Assembly (NCBI GenBank): GCA_033764095.1
Contig: JANRJF010000386.1
Span: 1-11,879 of the forward strand
Direction: 5' to 3'
DNA length: 11,879 nt
DNA from: JBDTMT01 sp033764095
GTDB lineage: Bacteria; Desulfobacterota; Binatia; HRBIN30; CADEER01
Made by a program: the position numbers and the translations under genes. The notes under the pieces were generated by a model. The model did not search any database, was not told where the DNA came from, and saw nothing but the letters and a program-made list of their open reading frames with translations. Shown here piece by piece: positions 6,701 to 11,879 of this stretch; the stretch's first letter is position 1, and every line of letters starts with the position of its first letter.

Positions 6701-8576
6701 CGGCGCGGTCACCGACCAGCTCTTCGGCGGCCTCACCTTCGTCAGCGGCGGTGCCTGGACGCAAGCCCCGGCCGGCTACTTCACCGTGACCAAGGACAGC
6801 ATCTACTCGGGCAGCACGCGGCCGGACGTTGCGGAGGCCGGTCCCTTCGGCCCCAGCCTCGACCTCGCCACCTGCACCGCCAACGCCTGTCCGCTGCCGG
6901 TCGACGGCACGGCGGCGCTGACCGGCGGCTTCCAGCCCAAACGCCTGATCAACATCTACGACGGTCCATTCTTCGCCGACGGCAACGCCTTCACCAACAC
7001 GCCGGCGCTGGAGTGCGACCCCAAGCAGGTCGACGGCGGCAATCCGCAGTGCGGGATCTACATGTCCACCGTGCAGCCGCAGAGCTGCGCCGGCCTGCCG
7101 AGCATCCTGGCGCCGGGCAGCGACGGCGGCATGTGCGTGATGTCCGCCGCGGTCGGCTGGAAGCAGCCGAACGGCTTCTACTACCCGCCGGCGTTCGCCT
7201 TCCAGAACACCGCCTTCGACACCGACAGTGTGCGGCACAACGTCATCGACCAGTACAACGCCTACATCCAGGGAACCCCCAAGAGTCCGACCGCGCCGAT
7301 GACCTTCTCGCCGCTGCAGACCACCTACACCGGCGTGACGCCGATCGATTCCTCCACCATCCTCAACGACCTCGACGGCACCTTCACCGGCATGTGCTGG
7401 GGCGCCGGCTGCGACGCCCTGAGCGAGCCCGACCCGCAGCGCCGCACCTCGTCGGTGAGCGCCAACCACTTCTTCGACGCGCCCGCGCAGGCAGCCGAGT
7501 GCCGCAGCTATGGCGTGCAGACCGCGCCGGGCGAGTTCCTCACCACCGTGGTCGCGCCACTCACCAGCGACGGCTCGGCGATCGACCCGACGGCGTGGGG
7601 CCAGTTCCCGGCAGTGCCGATCTACCGACAGCGGCTGGAGGACGGAGAGATGCCCTGTAGCGGCCCGGTCTGCGAGGCCGGAGATGGGTGCTCCGTGGTG
7701 AGTGATACGACGATGTGGAGCTGCGACTCGGCCGGCTTCATGATGGGCGCGGAGAACGGCCAGGCGCCGTATCTCACCGCCGATGGCGGGGTGTACTACA
7801 TCGACACCGACGCCACCGGTCAGACGACCAACTGTATCGCCTGCCCCAACAGCTTCGACGTTCCGACCTTCGGCTCGTCGACCGAGGCGACGAACTACGT
7901 CCTCTACCAGCTGTTCGCCAAGGACGACTCAAAGGTCACCTACCAATTCTACACCGGCGAGAGCGGCGACACCCCGGGCGGGTACTGGGCGTGGGTGCTG
8001 CCGCATGAATACATCGCCAACGAGCCCAACAGCATGGTGGTCACCAAGATCACCGACGGCGACCTGCTGAAGGCGCTGGACGCCAACGTCAGCCTGAGCA
8101 ACGGCGTGGTCCAGGCGACGTTCGACAGCAGCCTGTTCGCCGATCAGTTCACTTTCTCCGCGCGCAACGACGACGAGAAGTGCATTCCGCGCGACGCCTG
8201 CCGGGTCGGCACCAGCGGCGAGCAGTGCATCCTCGCCGACGACTTCGCCGAGCCCGACCTCGCCGCCACCGTCGGCGCGATCTGCGAGACGTGGGCGACA
8301 CGCGTCGCCGGCACGACGCCGACCTCGCAGGGCCTGTCGCTCTCCGACTGCCCGGCGAGCGGCTGCCTCGGCTACGTCTTCACGCTTGCCAAGGGCTTCG
8401 CGGGACAGTCCTACGCCAGCGTCGGCGCGCCGTTGGCGACCTGCTTCCCCGGCGATGCCCAGTTCGATCGCCCGCTCGAGGTGATCAGCCAGGACGCGAG
8501 CGTCTGCACGGCGCCGCCCGCTCCGGTCGGGTTCTGCCCCGGGCCGGCGCCGACGCCGACCTGGACGTCCGACTGA
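3705..8576 (+). CDS. Large secreted lipoprotein with duplicated Cys-rich modules, G8 domain and CEMIP/fibrocystin-like beta-helix
   Basis: The protein has 1623 residues. It begins with a lipoprotein signal: a hydrophobic run (19-27) ending LGAG-C31. ATG 3735 (residue 11) is an equally plausible start and gives a compact 20-residue signal. After a Pro/Thr linker come two modules with eight cysteines each (90-138 and 165-213, identical spacing), separated and followed by Pro/Thr linkers (about 142-162 and 218-254). Residues about 285-361 plus 425-470 resemble the G8 domain (glycine-rich beta-strands such as LVKAGSWCCPFGSYGG and VLAVAYGGSLELFG), with a 4-Cys insert between them. WEQGDRLVVTTTDW (532-545), HNEE (549-552) and ETRAAVGLLTRDIRVY (597-612) match the segment after G8 in CEMIP, TMEM2 and fibrocystin. 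A right-handed beta-helix follows: HYPVHWHM (677-684), SIHDSMNRFVTVHATHN (699-715) and SIGHGYYIEDGSEI (726-739). A further Pro/Thr linker (781-811) interrupts it before VGVWMMNTWNDIVGNQ (820-835) and RLINIYDGPFF (1080-1090). Acting outside the cell on a polysaccharide is inferred from CEMIP/TMEM2 hyaluronan depolymerisation; an adhesion role is the alternative. Confidence 0.9.
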   Translation: MACAVLRRFRMARPLPRLTLLLLVIVLGAGCGSSGGGKPAATPTVPPTATASAVPTAEPTDPGPLCSVFGVDGCETPSPSSTPVPTLQPCSGADLTACLKACGTSASNGGCCPTPAIACFNPAAPVAVGQCGSLSEECQIVATPTPPADSTPTSTPSPYPTLAPCSGAELTACVAACGGGQANSGCCPITPIACFDPRTPQTVGKCTSWQDECLIVSTPTATGTSTVTVTATPTATATPTDTPEGGVPTPTLPPNTCDASCTDQGPPDGCTPLMPTGDPGGMPEDLIVDACYTVGHGTYVYHYVNVLDGGALYFEDDGQPIDFRASSILVQKGGLVKAGSWCCPFGSYGGQLDIGLWGSDPTDQGTQPPATPGIGCVDIRGLPKSCFSPQLVATPHYCTVSDSDDPCSSTTPPPVGNNALFEGQIDHGSHGGTPTTTPGMSGGLPFDEGAAFGYKVLAVAYGGSLELFGAKGVAPANRVDPTLPEGACPVPPRDVQNDPTAWAALTGESWVRLGATAPSDSDRITLDRPVDWEQGDRLVVTTTDWHASHNEEVIISGVESGTTAFTLSVPLQFNHNGEVYDVRADITDPPSANQRVETRAAVGLLTRDIRVYSLGETYDEPFPAASECGYQGSPDGDATTPPHCYFGGHVISRQGFANFQLQGVEFDQLGQGGRLAHYPVHWHMTKSTAYTNSFLKDSSIHDSMNRFVTVHATHNVTVARNVGFRSIGHGYYIEDGSEIDNRLCYNLAASVRGSLVEYFQAQDPASETYRFSPPILGGLLAPTPTNTPDGTASPSGSGTPTPSPTPAGAPPFGSDSYYPVGVWMMNTWNDIVGNQVSGVGGFGSCYWLLGSGVSGPSQDLSWSTGMDTPASAGYAGYNQASTRQAPLKRFRGNGCSTAQYALQTTLQVEPASFGTEFGYTPAMNPYDIPQDMLPLVAGDYLPVLINGSSCATQRTAQDTGGNEESCALTLIDGFATSFNWASANFGAIWLRPQFFAFTNGAVTDQLFGGLTFVSGGAWTQAPAGYFTVTKDSIYSGSTRPDVAEAGPFGPSLDLATCTANACPLPVDGTAALTGGFQPKRLINIYDGPFFADGNAFTNTPALECDPKQVDGGNPQCGIYMSTVQPQSCAGLPSILAPGSDGGMCVMSAAVGWKQPNGFYYPPAFAFQNTAFDTDSVRHNVIDQYNAYIQGTPKSPTAPMTFSPLQTTYTGVTPIDSSTILNDLDGTFTGMCWGAGCDALSEPDPQRRTSSVSANHFFDAPAQAAECRSYGVQTAPGEFLTTVVAPLTSDGSAIDPTAWGQFPAVPIYRQRLEDGEMPCSGPVCEAGDGCSVVSDTTMWSCDSAGFMMGAENGQAPYLTADGGVYYIDTDATGQTTNCIACPNSFDVPTFGSSTEATNYVLYQLFAKDDSKVTYQFYTGESGDTPGGYWAWVLPHEYIANEPNSMVVTKITDGDLLKALDANVSLSNGVVQATFDSSLFADQFTFSARNDDEKCIPRDACRVGTSGEQCILADDFAEPDLAATVGAICETWATRVAGTTPTSQGLSLSDCPASGCLGYVFTLAKGFAGQSYASVGAPLATCFPGDAQFDRPLEVISQDASVCTAPPAPVGFCPGPAPTPTWTSD
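3969..4118 (+). repeat. Cys-rich module, copy 1 (protein residues 89-138)
   Basis: This in-frame unit has eight cysteines at residues 90, 98, 102, 111, 112, 119, 131 and 138. It shares PCSGA-LTAC, GCCP, IACF and the final E-C with copy 2, offset by exactly 75 residues (225 bases). Four disulfides per module are likely in an exported protein. I do not recognise the module as a named family. Confidence 0.85.
4194..4343 (+). repeat. Cys-rich module, copy 2 (protein residues 164-213)
   Basis: This is the second copy, with cysteines at 165, 173, 177, 186, 187, 194, 206 and 213. All seven cysteine intervals equal those of copy 1. The copies differ at many other codons, so the duplication is not recent or has been under selection for disulfide spacing. 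Confidence 0.85.
6045..6137 (+). other. Pro/Thr/Ser linker inserted within the beta-helix domain (residues 781-811)
   Basis: This low-complexity coding stretch contains PTPTNTPDG, then SGSGTPTPSPTPAGAPP. It resembles the N-terminal linkers of the same protein, but here it splits two blocks that belong together in CEMIP-like beta-helices (IEDGSEI before it, VGVWMMNTWNDIVGNQ after it). It probably forms a flexible, possibly glycosylated loop. Confidence 0.75.
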
Positions 8577-8582
8577 ACGGCC

Positions 8583-8617
8583 GCTGGTGGCGCGGGAGCT
8601 CGACTCGCGCCACCAGC
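8583..8617 (+). terminator. 12-bp hairpin after the lipoprotein gene
   Basis: GCTGGTGGCGCG (8583-8594) pairs perfectly with CGCGCCACCAGC (8606-8617) around an 11-base loop. It starts 6 bases after the lipoprotein stop codon. No T-run follows, so it is either a U-less terminator or an mRNA 3'-end stabiliser. It lies 51 bases before the MutT start. Confidence 0.55.
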
Positions 8618-8668
8618 CCGCCGCCCCGCTTGCCACCGGCAGCCGATTGGGCTTCTGCAGCCGGCGGG

Positions 8669-9079
8669 ATGTCGGACGTCATTCAGGTCAGCGCGGGGAT
8701 CCTGCTCCGCGGCGACGGCGTGCTCGCCTGTCAGCGCGCCGCACACCAGTCGCATCCGGGCAAATGGGAATTCCCCGGCGGCAAGCGCGAGGCGGGCGAG
8801 TCGATCGAGGACTGCATGCGCCGCGAGCTCGAAGAGGAGCTCGGCATCGAGGCGACCATCGGACGCGAGCTGTGGCGCACGGCGCACACCTACCCCGGAC
8901 GCCCGACCGTCGAGTTGGTGTTCTTCCGCATCGACGCCTTCAAGGGCGAGCCGGTCAACCGCGTCTTCGCCGAGATCCGCTGGATGGCGGTCGCGCGGCT
9001 CGGCGAGCTCGACTTCCTCGCCGCCGATCGCGAGCTGATCGCGCGGCTGCCGGCGCTGCTGGCGGCACCGCCCTCCTGA
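8669..9079 (+). CDS. mutT: MutT-type Nudix hydrolase (8-oxo-dGTP diphosphatase)
   Basis: The protein has 136 residues, close to the usual MutT length of about 130. The Nudix box GX5EX7REUXEEXGU is complete at residues 38-60 (GKREAGE, then RELEEELGI), with Glu56 and Glu57 as metal-binding acids. The preceding KWEFPGG (32-38) is the hallmark of MutT and related 8-oxo-dGTPases, and the short beta-strand QVSAGILLRGDGVLACQR opens the fold as expected. Likely role: cytoplasmic hydrolysis of oxidised dGTP to the monophosphate, which prevents A-to-C transversions. Other Nudix substrates cannot be excluded. The ATG at 8669 follows only a weak purine run (GGCGGG), but its position fits the family N-terminus. 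It is downstream of the lipoprotein gene on the same strand, separated by a strong hairpin, so it probably has its own transcript. It is convergent with the oxygenase gene. Confidence 0.9.
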   Translation: MSDVIQVSAGILLRGDGVLACQRAAHQSHPGKWEFPGGKREAGESIEDCMRRELEEELGIEATIGRELWRTAHTYPGRPTVELVFFRIDAFKGEPVNRVFAEIRWMAVARLGELDFLAADRELIARLPALLAAPPS

Positions 9080-9083
9080 CCTT

Positions 9084-9098
9084 CCCGCGCGGCGCGGG
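9084..9098. terminator. Short hairpin between convergent mutT and oxygenase genes
   Basis: CCCGCG (9084-9089) and CGCGGG (9093-9098) form a 6-bp all-GC stem with a 3-base loop in the 34-base gap between the two stop codons. It could serve as a two-way terminator, but there is no T-run on either side, and such GC palindromes arise easily at this base composition. Confidence 0.3.
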
Positions 9099-9113
9099 GC
9101 AAGCAACCGCGCG

Positions 9114-10022
9114 CTACGCCGCGACCGACGTGCGGCGCGGCGCGGTGGCGCGCGCCAGTGCCAGCGCCGCGCAGGGCAGCTGCGGATACGCCCAACGGAT
9201 GATGCGCGCCTTGAGGCGATCGTTGGGCCCGAAGTAGGCGCGATAGGCGAGGCGCGGAACGTAGGTGCCGGTGATGCGGCGCGCCCACTCGGGCATCAGG
9301 CCCATCGAGGAGCGGAGGCCGACCCAGCGGTCGAACCGCTCGCGGCGGCGCGCTGGCGGCTCGCCGATGCGGCCGGCGAGGAAGGCGATGAACTCGGCGG
9401 TCTGGTAGTTCATCGCCATCTGCGGCCGCATGCGCTCGACGTAGTCGTCGAGCTCGGCGACCGTCTGCGGCACCCAGTCGGCCCCGCCCAAGCGCCCGAT
9501 CGGCGCCTGCTCGGCGAGGTAACGATCCTTCTCCGCCGTACTGAGCGGCCGGTTGTACGTCTCGAAGGCACGCATCACCGCCCACGGGATGCAGGTGTGC
9601 ACCCAGGCGATGAGCGCCGGATCGAGCGCCTGGTAAGCGACGCCGTCCGGCCGCTGCCCGCCGATGCGGCTGTGGATGCGCTTGACGCGCTCGATCACAT
9701 CGGTCGCCGCCGGCGTGCTGCCGAACGTCGTGCGCAGCACGTAGCCGAGCGTGTTGCGGGCGCGGCGCAGCGGCTCGGTGCGATACGAGGACTGCGTGTA
9801 CACGCCGGCCATCACCGACGGGTGCAGCACCTCCATGAGGATGGCGGCGGTGCCGCCGACCACCAGGCTGGCGAGGTCGCCGTTGATCTCCCACGAGATG
9901 CTGCCCGGCCCGCCGCCGATGCCGGGATCACCGGGCTCGCCGCCGTAGATGTCGATCTCGTCGTGGCGGCCGCCGGCCGCTTCGATCTGCGCCACGATCG
10001 ACCTGCGCATCGCCTTCAGCAT
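9114..10022 (-). CDS. MpaB/DUF2236-family haem-dependent oxygenase
   Basis: The protein has 302 residues from the ATG at 10022, the family's normal size. The frame runs further upstream to 10481, but that part overlaps the divergent secreted-protein gene and is low-complexity. Conserved blocks of the MpaB/Lcp rubber-oxygenase catalytic domain are present: SISWEINGDLASLVVGG (41-57), MEVLHPSVMAGVYTQSSYRTEP (63-84, with His67), RVKRIHSRIGG (112-122, His117), and AWVHTCIPWAVMRAFETY (139-156, His142). In the family, conserved histidines of this helical fold hold b-type haem. The family includes latex-clearing Lcp oxygenases and fungal MpaB, which cleave C=C bonds in isoprenoid chains; most bacterial members are uncharacterised. 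The substrate here is unknown. No signal peptide is seen, so it is likely cytoplasmic. It has no close operon partner. The start lacks a clear ribosome site, but a TACAGT box lies 8 bases upstream. Confidence 0.87.
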   Translation of the reverse strand: MLKAMRRSIVAQIEAAGGRHDEIDIYGGEPGDPGIGGGPGSISWEINGDLASLVVGGTAAILMEVLHPSVMAGVYTQSSYRTEPLRRARNTLGYVLRTTFGSTPAATDVIERVKRIHSRIGGQRPDGVAYQALDPALIAWVHTCIPWAVMRAFETYNRPLSTAEKDRYLAEQAPIGRLGGADWVPQTVAELDDYVERMRPQMAMNYQTAEFIAFLAGRIGEPPARRRERFDRWVGLRSSMGLMPEWARRITGTYVPRLAYRAYFGPNDRLKARIIRWAYPQLPCAALALARATAPRRTSVAA

Positions 10023-10029
10023 GCGGCCG

Positions 10030-10035
10030 ACTGTA
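10030..10035 (-). promoter_or_regulatory. Possible -10 box just upstream of the oxygenase start
   Basis: On the minus strand this reads TACAGT (4 of 6 to the sigma-70 -10 consensus) and ends 7 bases before the ATG. If used, transcription would begin at or near the start codon (leaderless). No convincing -35 was seen. Confidence 0.2.
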
Positions 10036-10245
10036 GCGACGCCAGCGCGCACCGACACGTCGAAGGGGGTGAACGGCCCGAATGGCGTGTCAGCCTGCGC
10101 AGCAGAGCGCCGCCGCATTGACCGCCGTGCTGCCGAGGAGTAGCGGGAACGCGTCCGCGTAACGGGGGAGTTCGATCGTCCACGCTTCGGGCGACGCTCG
10201 CGGTTGCCACACCCGGCGCACCAGTCGGCGCGCCGATCGCGACAC

Positions 10246-10252
10246 GAGGGGG
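10246..10252 (+). promoter_or_regulatory. Ribosome binding site for the small secreted protein
   Basis: GAGGGGG lies 5 bases before the ATG at 10258 and is the best Shine-Dalgarno run in this gene's upstream region. It selects that ATG over the in-frame ATG at 10204. Confidence 0.6.
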
Positions 10253-10257
10253 TTGTG

Positions 10258-10836
10258 ATGCGATCAACAGGGATAGGTCTGCTCATCGTCTGTGGGCTGG
10301 CGGTCACGCGGCTCGGCGCCGCGCCAGCGGCGGCGCAGTGTCCGGTCACCGGCGGCCCACCGATTCCCGAGGTGCAACTGGCAGCGAAGGTGACGATCCA
10401 GCCGGTCACCGGCGGCTTCGGCAACGGCGACGACCGCTTCAAGGTGCTGAAGGGCCTGTTCACCACCACCGGCGGCTTCAATCCGATGACGACGGACGGA
10501 CTGGCGGTGACGCTCTACCGCAACACGACGGCCAACCAGATGGTGTCCATCGCGCTGCCGCCGATCACCAACTGGAGCTCGAGCGGCCCGGGCCGCTACA
10601 AGTACAATGATCCCACCTCGGCGCTCGGCATCCGCCGCGTCATCGTGCGCGAGCTCAGCCCGAACCTGTTCCTGCTGGTGCGCATCCTCGGCCGCAACAC
10701 CTCGCTCCTCAACGCGCCGCTCAGCCCCGGCGACCAGATGGAGGTGCAGATCGAGGTCGACCACGGCGGCTTCGGCGACTGCTTCGACCAGACGCTGATG
10801 ACCTGCACCGGCACCACCAACCAACAGTGCCACTGA
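10258..10836 (+). CDS. Small secreted protein of unknown function
   Basis: The protein has 192 residues, with a clear Sec signal peptide: MRSTG, a hydrophobic stretch (6-17), then APAAA with probable cleavage before Gln27. The start at 10258 is supported by GAGGGGG upstream. The mature part is about 166 residues, rich in beta-type segments: KVTIQPV (44-50), LAVTLYRNTTANQMVSIAL (82-100), GRYKYNDP (112-119), IRRVIVREL (125-133), NLFLLVRIL (136-144) and QMEVQIEV (160-167). Four cysteines remain (28, 175, 183, 191), three of them in the last 18 residues. PVTGG occurs twice near the N-terminus, encoded by an identical 15-base run at 10342-10356 and 10402-10416. I do not recognise a named domain; a beta-sandwich exported protein is an inference. 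It is divergent from the oxygenase gene and ends in a strong hairpin, so it is probably monocistronic. Confidence 0.82.
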   Translation: MRSTGIGLLIVCGLAVTRLGAAPAAAQCPVTGGPPIPEVQLAAKVTIQPVTGGFGNGDDRFKVLKGLFTTTGGFNPMTTDGLAVTLYRNTTANQMVSIALPPITNWSSSGPGRYKYNDPTSALGIRRVIVRELSPNLFLLVRILGRNTSLLNAPLSPGDQMEVQIEVDHGGFGDCFDQTLMTCTGTTNQQCH

Positions 10837-10843
10837 GCGGCGC

Positions 10844-10872
10844 GCGCGGGACCGCCTGACGCGGTCCCGCGC
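10844..10872 (+). terminator. 12-bp hairpin after the small secreted protein gene
   Basis: GCGCGGGACCGC (10844-10855) and GCGGTCCCGCGC (10861-10872) form a perfect 12-bp stem with the 5-base loop CTGAC. It begins 7 bases after the TGA. There is no T-run, but stem strength and position fit a transcript end before tldD. Confidence 0.65.
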
Positions 10873-10905
10873 CGCACTGCACGATCGCCGCGGCTGTCAA
10901 CCGGC

Positions 10906-10932
10906 CTGTCACCACCGGGAACCCTCTGATAG
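10906..10932 (+). promoter_or_regulatory. Possible promoter for tldD
   Basis: CTGTCA (10906-10911) and TGATAG (10927-10932) are 15 bases apart. TGATAG ends 9 bases before the ATG, and no ribosome site is present between them, so a leaderless or near-leaderless mRNA is possible. The match to consensus is partial. Confidence 0.3.
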
Positions 10933-10941
10933 CGTGCGCCC

Positions 10942-11879
10942 ATGCCTACCGCCGTCGAACCCCGACGCTTCTTTCTCGATCGATTCGCGCTCGACGAGCG
11001 CGCCCTGGAGGAGACCATCGGCACCGCCATCGCGCGGCAGGCCGACTTCGCCGACCTCTACTTCGAGTTCCGCGCCGCCGAGGCCTTCGTCCTGGAGGAG
11101 GGCATCGTCAAGAAGGCGGTCAAGAACGTCTCGCAGGGCGCCGGCGTGCGCGTCGTCGCCGGCGACAAGACCGGCTGCGCGCACACCGACGACGTCAGCC
11201 TCGGCACGCTGCGCCTCGCGTCGGAGACCGCGCAGGCGATCGCCGACGGCAGCGCGGCGCGCCAGTCGGTGGCGGTGGCGCCGGCGCGGCCGGCGCACGA
11301 CCTCTACACACTGGCACACGCGCCGATGGAAGCGGCGCTGGACGAGAAGATCGCGCTGCTGAACGAGATCGACGTCGCGGCGCGGCGCCACGACCGCCGC
11401 ATCGTCAACGTCATGGCCAGCCTGGCGGTCGAGCAGAAGATCGTGCTGATCGTGAACTCCTTCGGCGTCGTGGTCGGCGACGTGCAACCGCTGGTGCGCC
11501 TGAGCGTCACCTGCATCGCCGAGGACGGCGGCAAGCGCGAGCACGGCACGGCCGGCGGCGGCGGACGCGTCGAGTTCGGCTTCCTCAGCGAGGGCGATCG
11601 CTGGCGCAAGTGGGTGAAGACCGCCGCCGACCAGGCGCTGCGCAATCTCACCGCCGCCGAGGCGCCGGCCGGCATGATGCCGGTGGTGCTCGGCCCCGGC
11701 TGGCCCGGCGTGCTGCTGCACGAAGCGGTCGGCCACGGCCTCGAGGGCGACTTCAACCGCAAGCAGACCTCGGCGTTCAGCGGCCGCGTCGGCGAGCGCG
11801 TCGCCTCGCCGCTGTGCACGGTGGTCGACGACGGCACCATCGCCAACCGCCGCGGCTCGCTCAACTGCGACGACGAGGG
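10942..11879 (+). CDS. tldD: TldD metalloprotease subunit, 3'-partial
   Basis: The window holds 312 complete codons, and the frame is still open at its end; full TldD proteins have about 480 residues. The N-terminal part (ADFADLYFEF, residues 34-43; VLEEGIVKKAVKNVSQGAGVRVV, 50-72) matches the TldD/PmbA fold. The zinc site is intact: LLHEAVGHGLEGD (258-270) with HExxxH ligands His260, Glu261 and His265. It is followed by the TldD signatures SAFSGRVGERVA (277-288), TVVDDGTI (293-300) and RRGSL. The HExxxH motif identifies this as the catalytic TldD rather than TldE/PmbA. The TldD/TldE heterodimer is a cytoplasmic protease that degrades unfolded peptides and, in E. coli, matures microcin B17 and degrades CcdA. 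A tldE/pmbA partner would be expected nearby, possibly downstream. The ATG at 10942 gives the normal N-terminus; no Shine-Dalgarno sequence is seen. Confidence 0.93.
   Translation, partial: MPTAVEPRRFFLDRFALDERALEETIGTAIARQADFADLYFEFRAAEAFVLEEGIVKKAVKNVSQGAGVRVVAGDKTGCAHTDDVSLGTLRLASETAQAIADGSAARQSVAVAPARPAHDLYTLAHAPMEAALDEKIALLNEIDVAARRHDRRIVNVMASLAVEQKIVLIVNSFGVVVGDVQPLVRLSVTCIAEDGGKREHGTAGGGGRVEFGFLSEGDRWRKWVKTAADQALRNLTAAEAPAGMMPVVLGPGWPGVLLHEAVGHGLEGDFNRKQTSAFSGRVGERVASPLCTVVDDGTIANRRGSLNCDDE

Noticed and set aside
6390..7469. 359-codon minus-strand frame within the lipoprotein gene
   Set aside because: No motif, no ribosome site, composition typical of an antisense frame; the plus-strand frame carries clear beta-helix motifs.
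10023..10481. N-terminal extension of the oxygenase frame
   Set aside because: It runs antisense through the secreted-protein gene and its signal peptide; family homology begins after the ATG at 10022.

Overview
The window is a GC-rich (very strong G/C third-position bias) bacterial chromosomal segment with seven convincing protein genes, two of them cut by the window edges. No rRNA, tRNA, CRISPR array, insertion sequence or phage gene was seen. High GC, Pro/Thr-rich linkers in an exported lipoprotein, a haem-dependent MpaB-type oxygenase, an amidohydrolase and an epoxide hydrolase together suggest an uncultured soil or marine lineage of the former Deltaproteobacteria or Binatota type. That placement is an inference from style and gene content, not from a marker gene.

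Layout from left to right. A GT-C membrane glycosyltransferase (5' end missing) is followed after 14 bases, on the same strand, by an amidohydrolase-2 family protein; these two probably form an operon. The amidohydrolase meets a membrane-anchored alpha/beta-hydrolase (epoxide hydrolase type) on the minus strand, and the two stop codons overlap inside one CTAG. A 238-base divergent spacer leads to the dominant gene, a 1623-residue secreted lipoprotein. It carries two duplicated 8-cysteine modules on Pro/Thr linkers, then a G8 domain and a long right-handed beta-helix that follow, block by block, the layout of animal CEMIP/TMEM2 (hyaluronan-depolymerising) and fibrocystin-type proteins. A 12-bp hairpin follows its stop codon.

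A MutT-type Nudix hydrolase comes next, convergent with a minus-strand MpaB/DUF2236 oxygenase. A 235-base divergent spacer then leads to a small secreted protein of unknown function, which also ends in a 12-bp hairpin. The last gene is the N-terminal two thirds of TldD, the metalloprotease subunit of TldD/TldE, including its HExxxH motif.

The genes do not form one obvious pathway. The amidohydrolase, epoxide hydrolase and oxygenase are catabolic-type enzymes, MutT and TldD are housekeeping, and the two exported proteins act at or beyond the cell surface. The most noteworthy item is the CEMIP-like lipoprotein.
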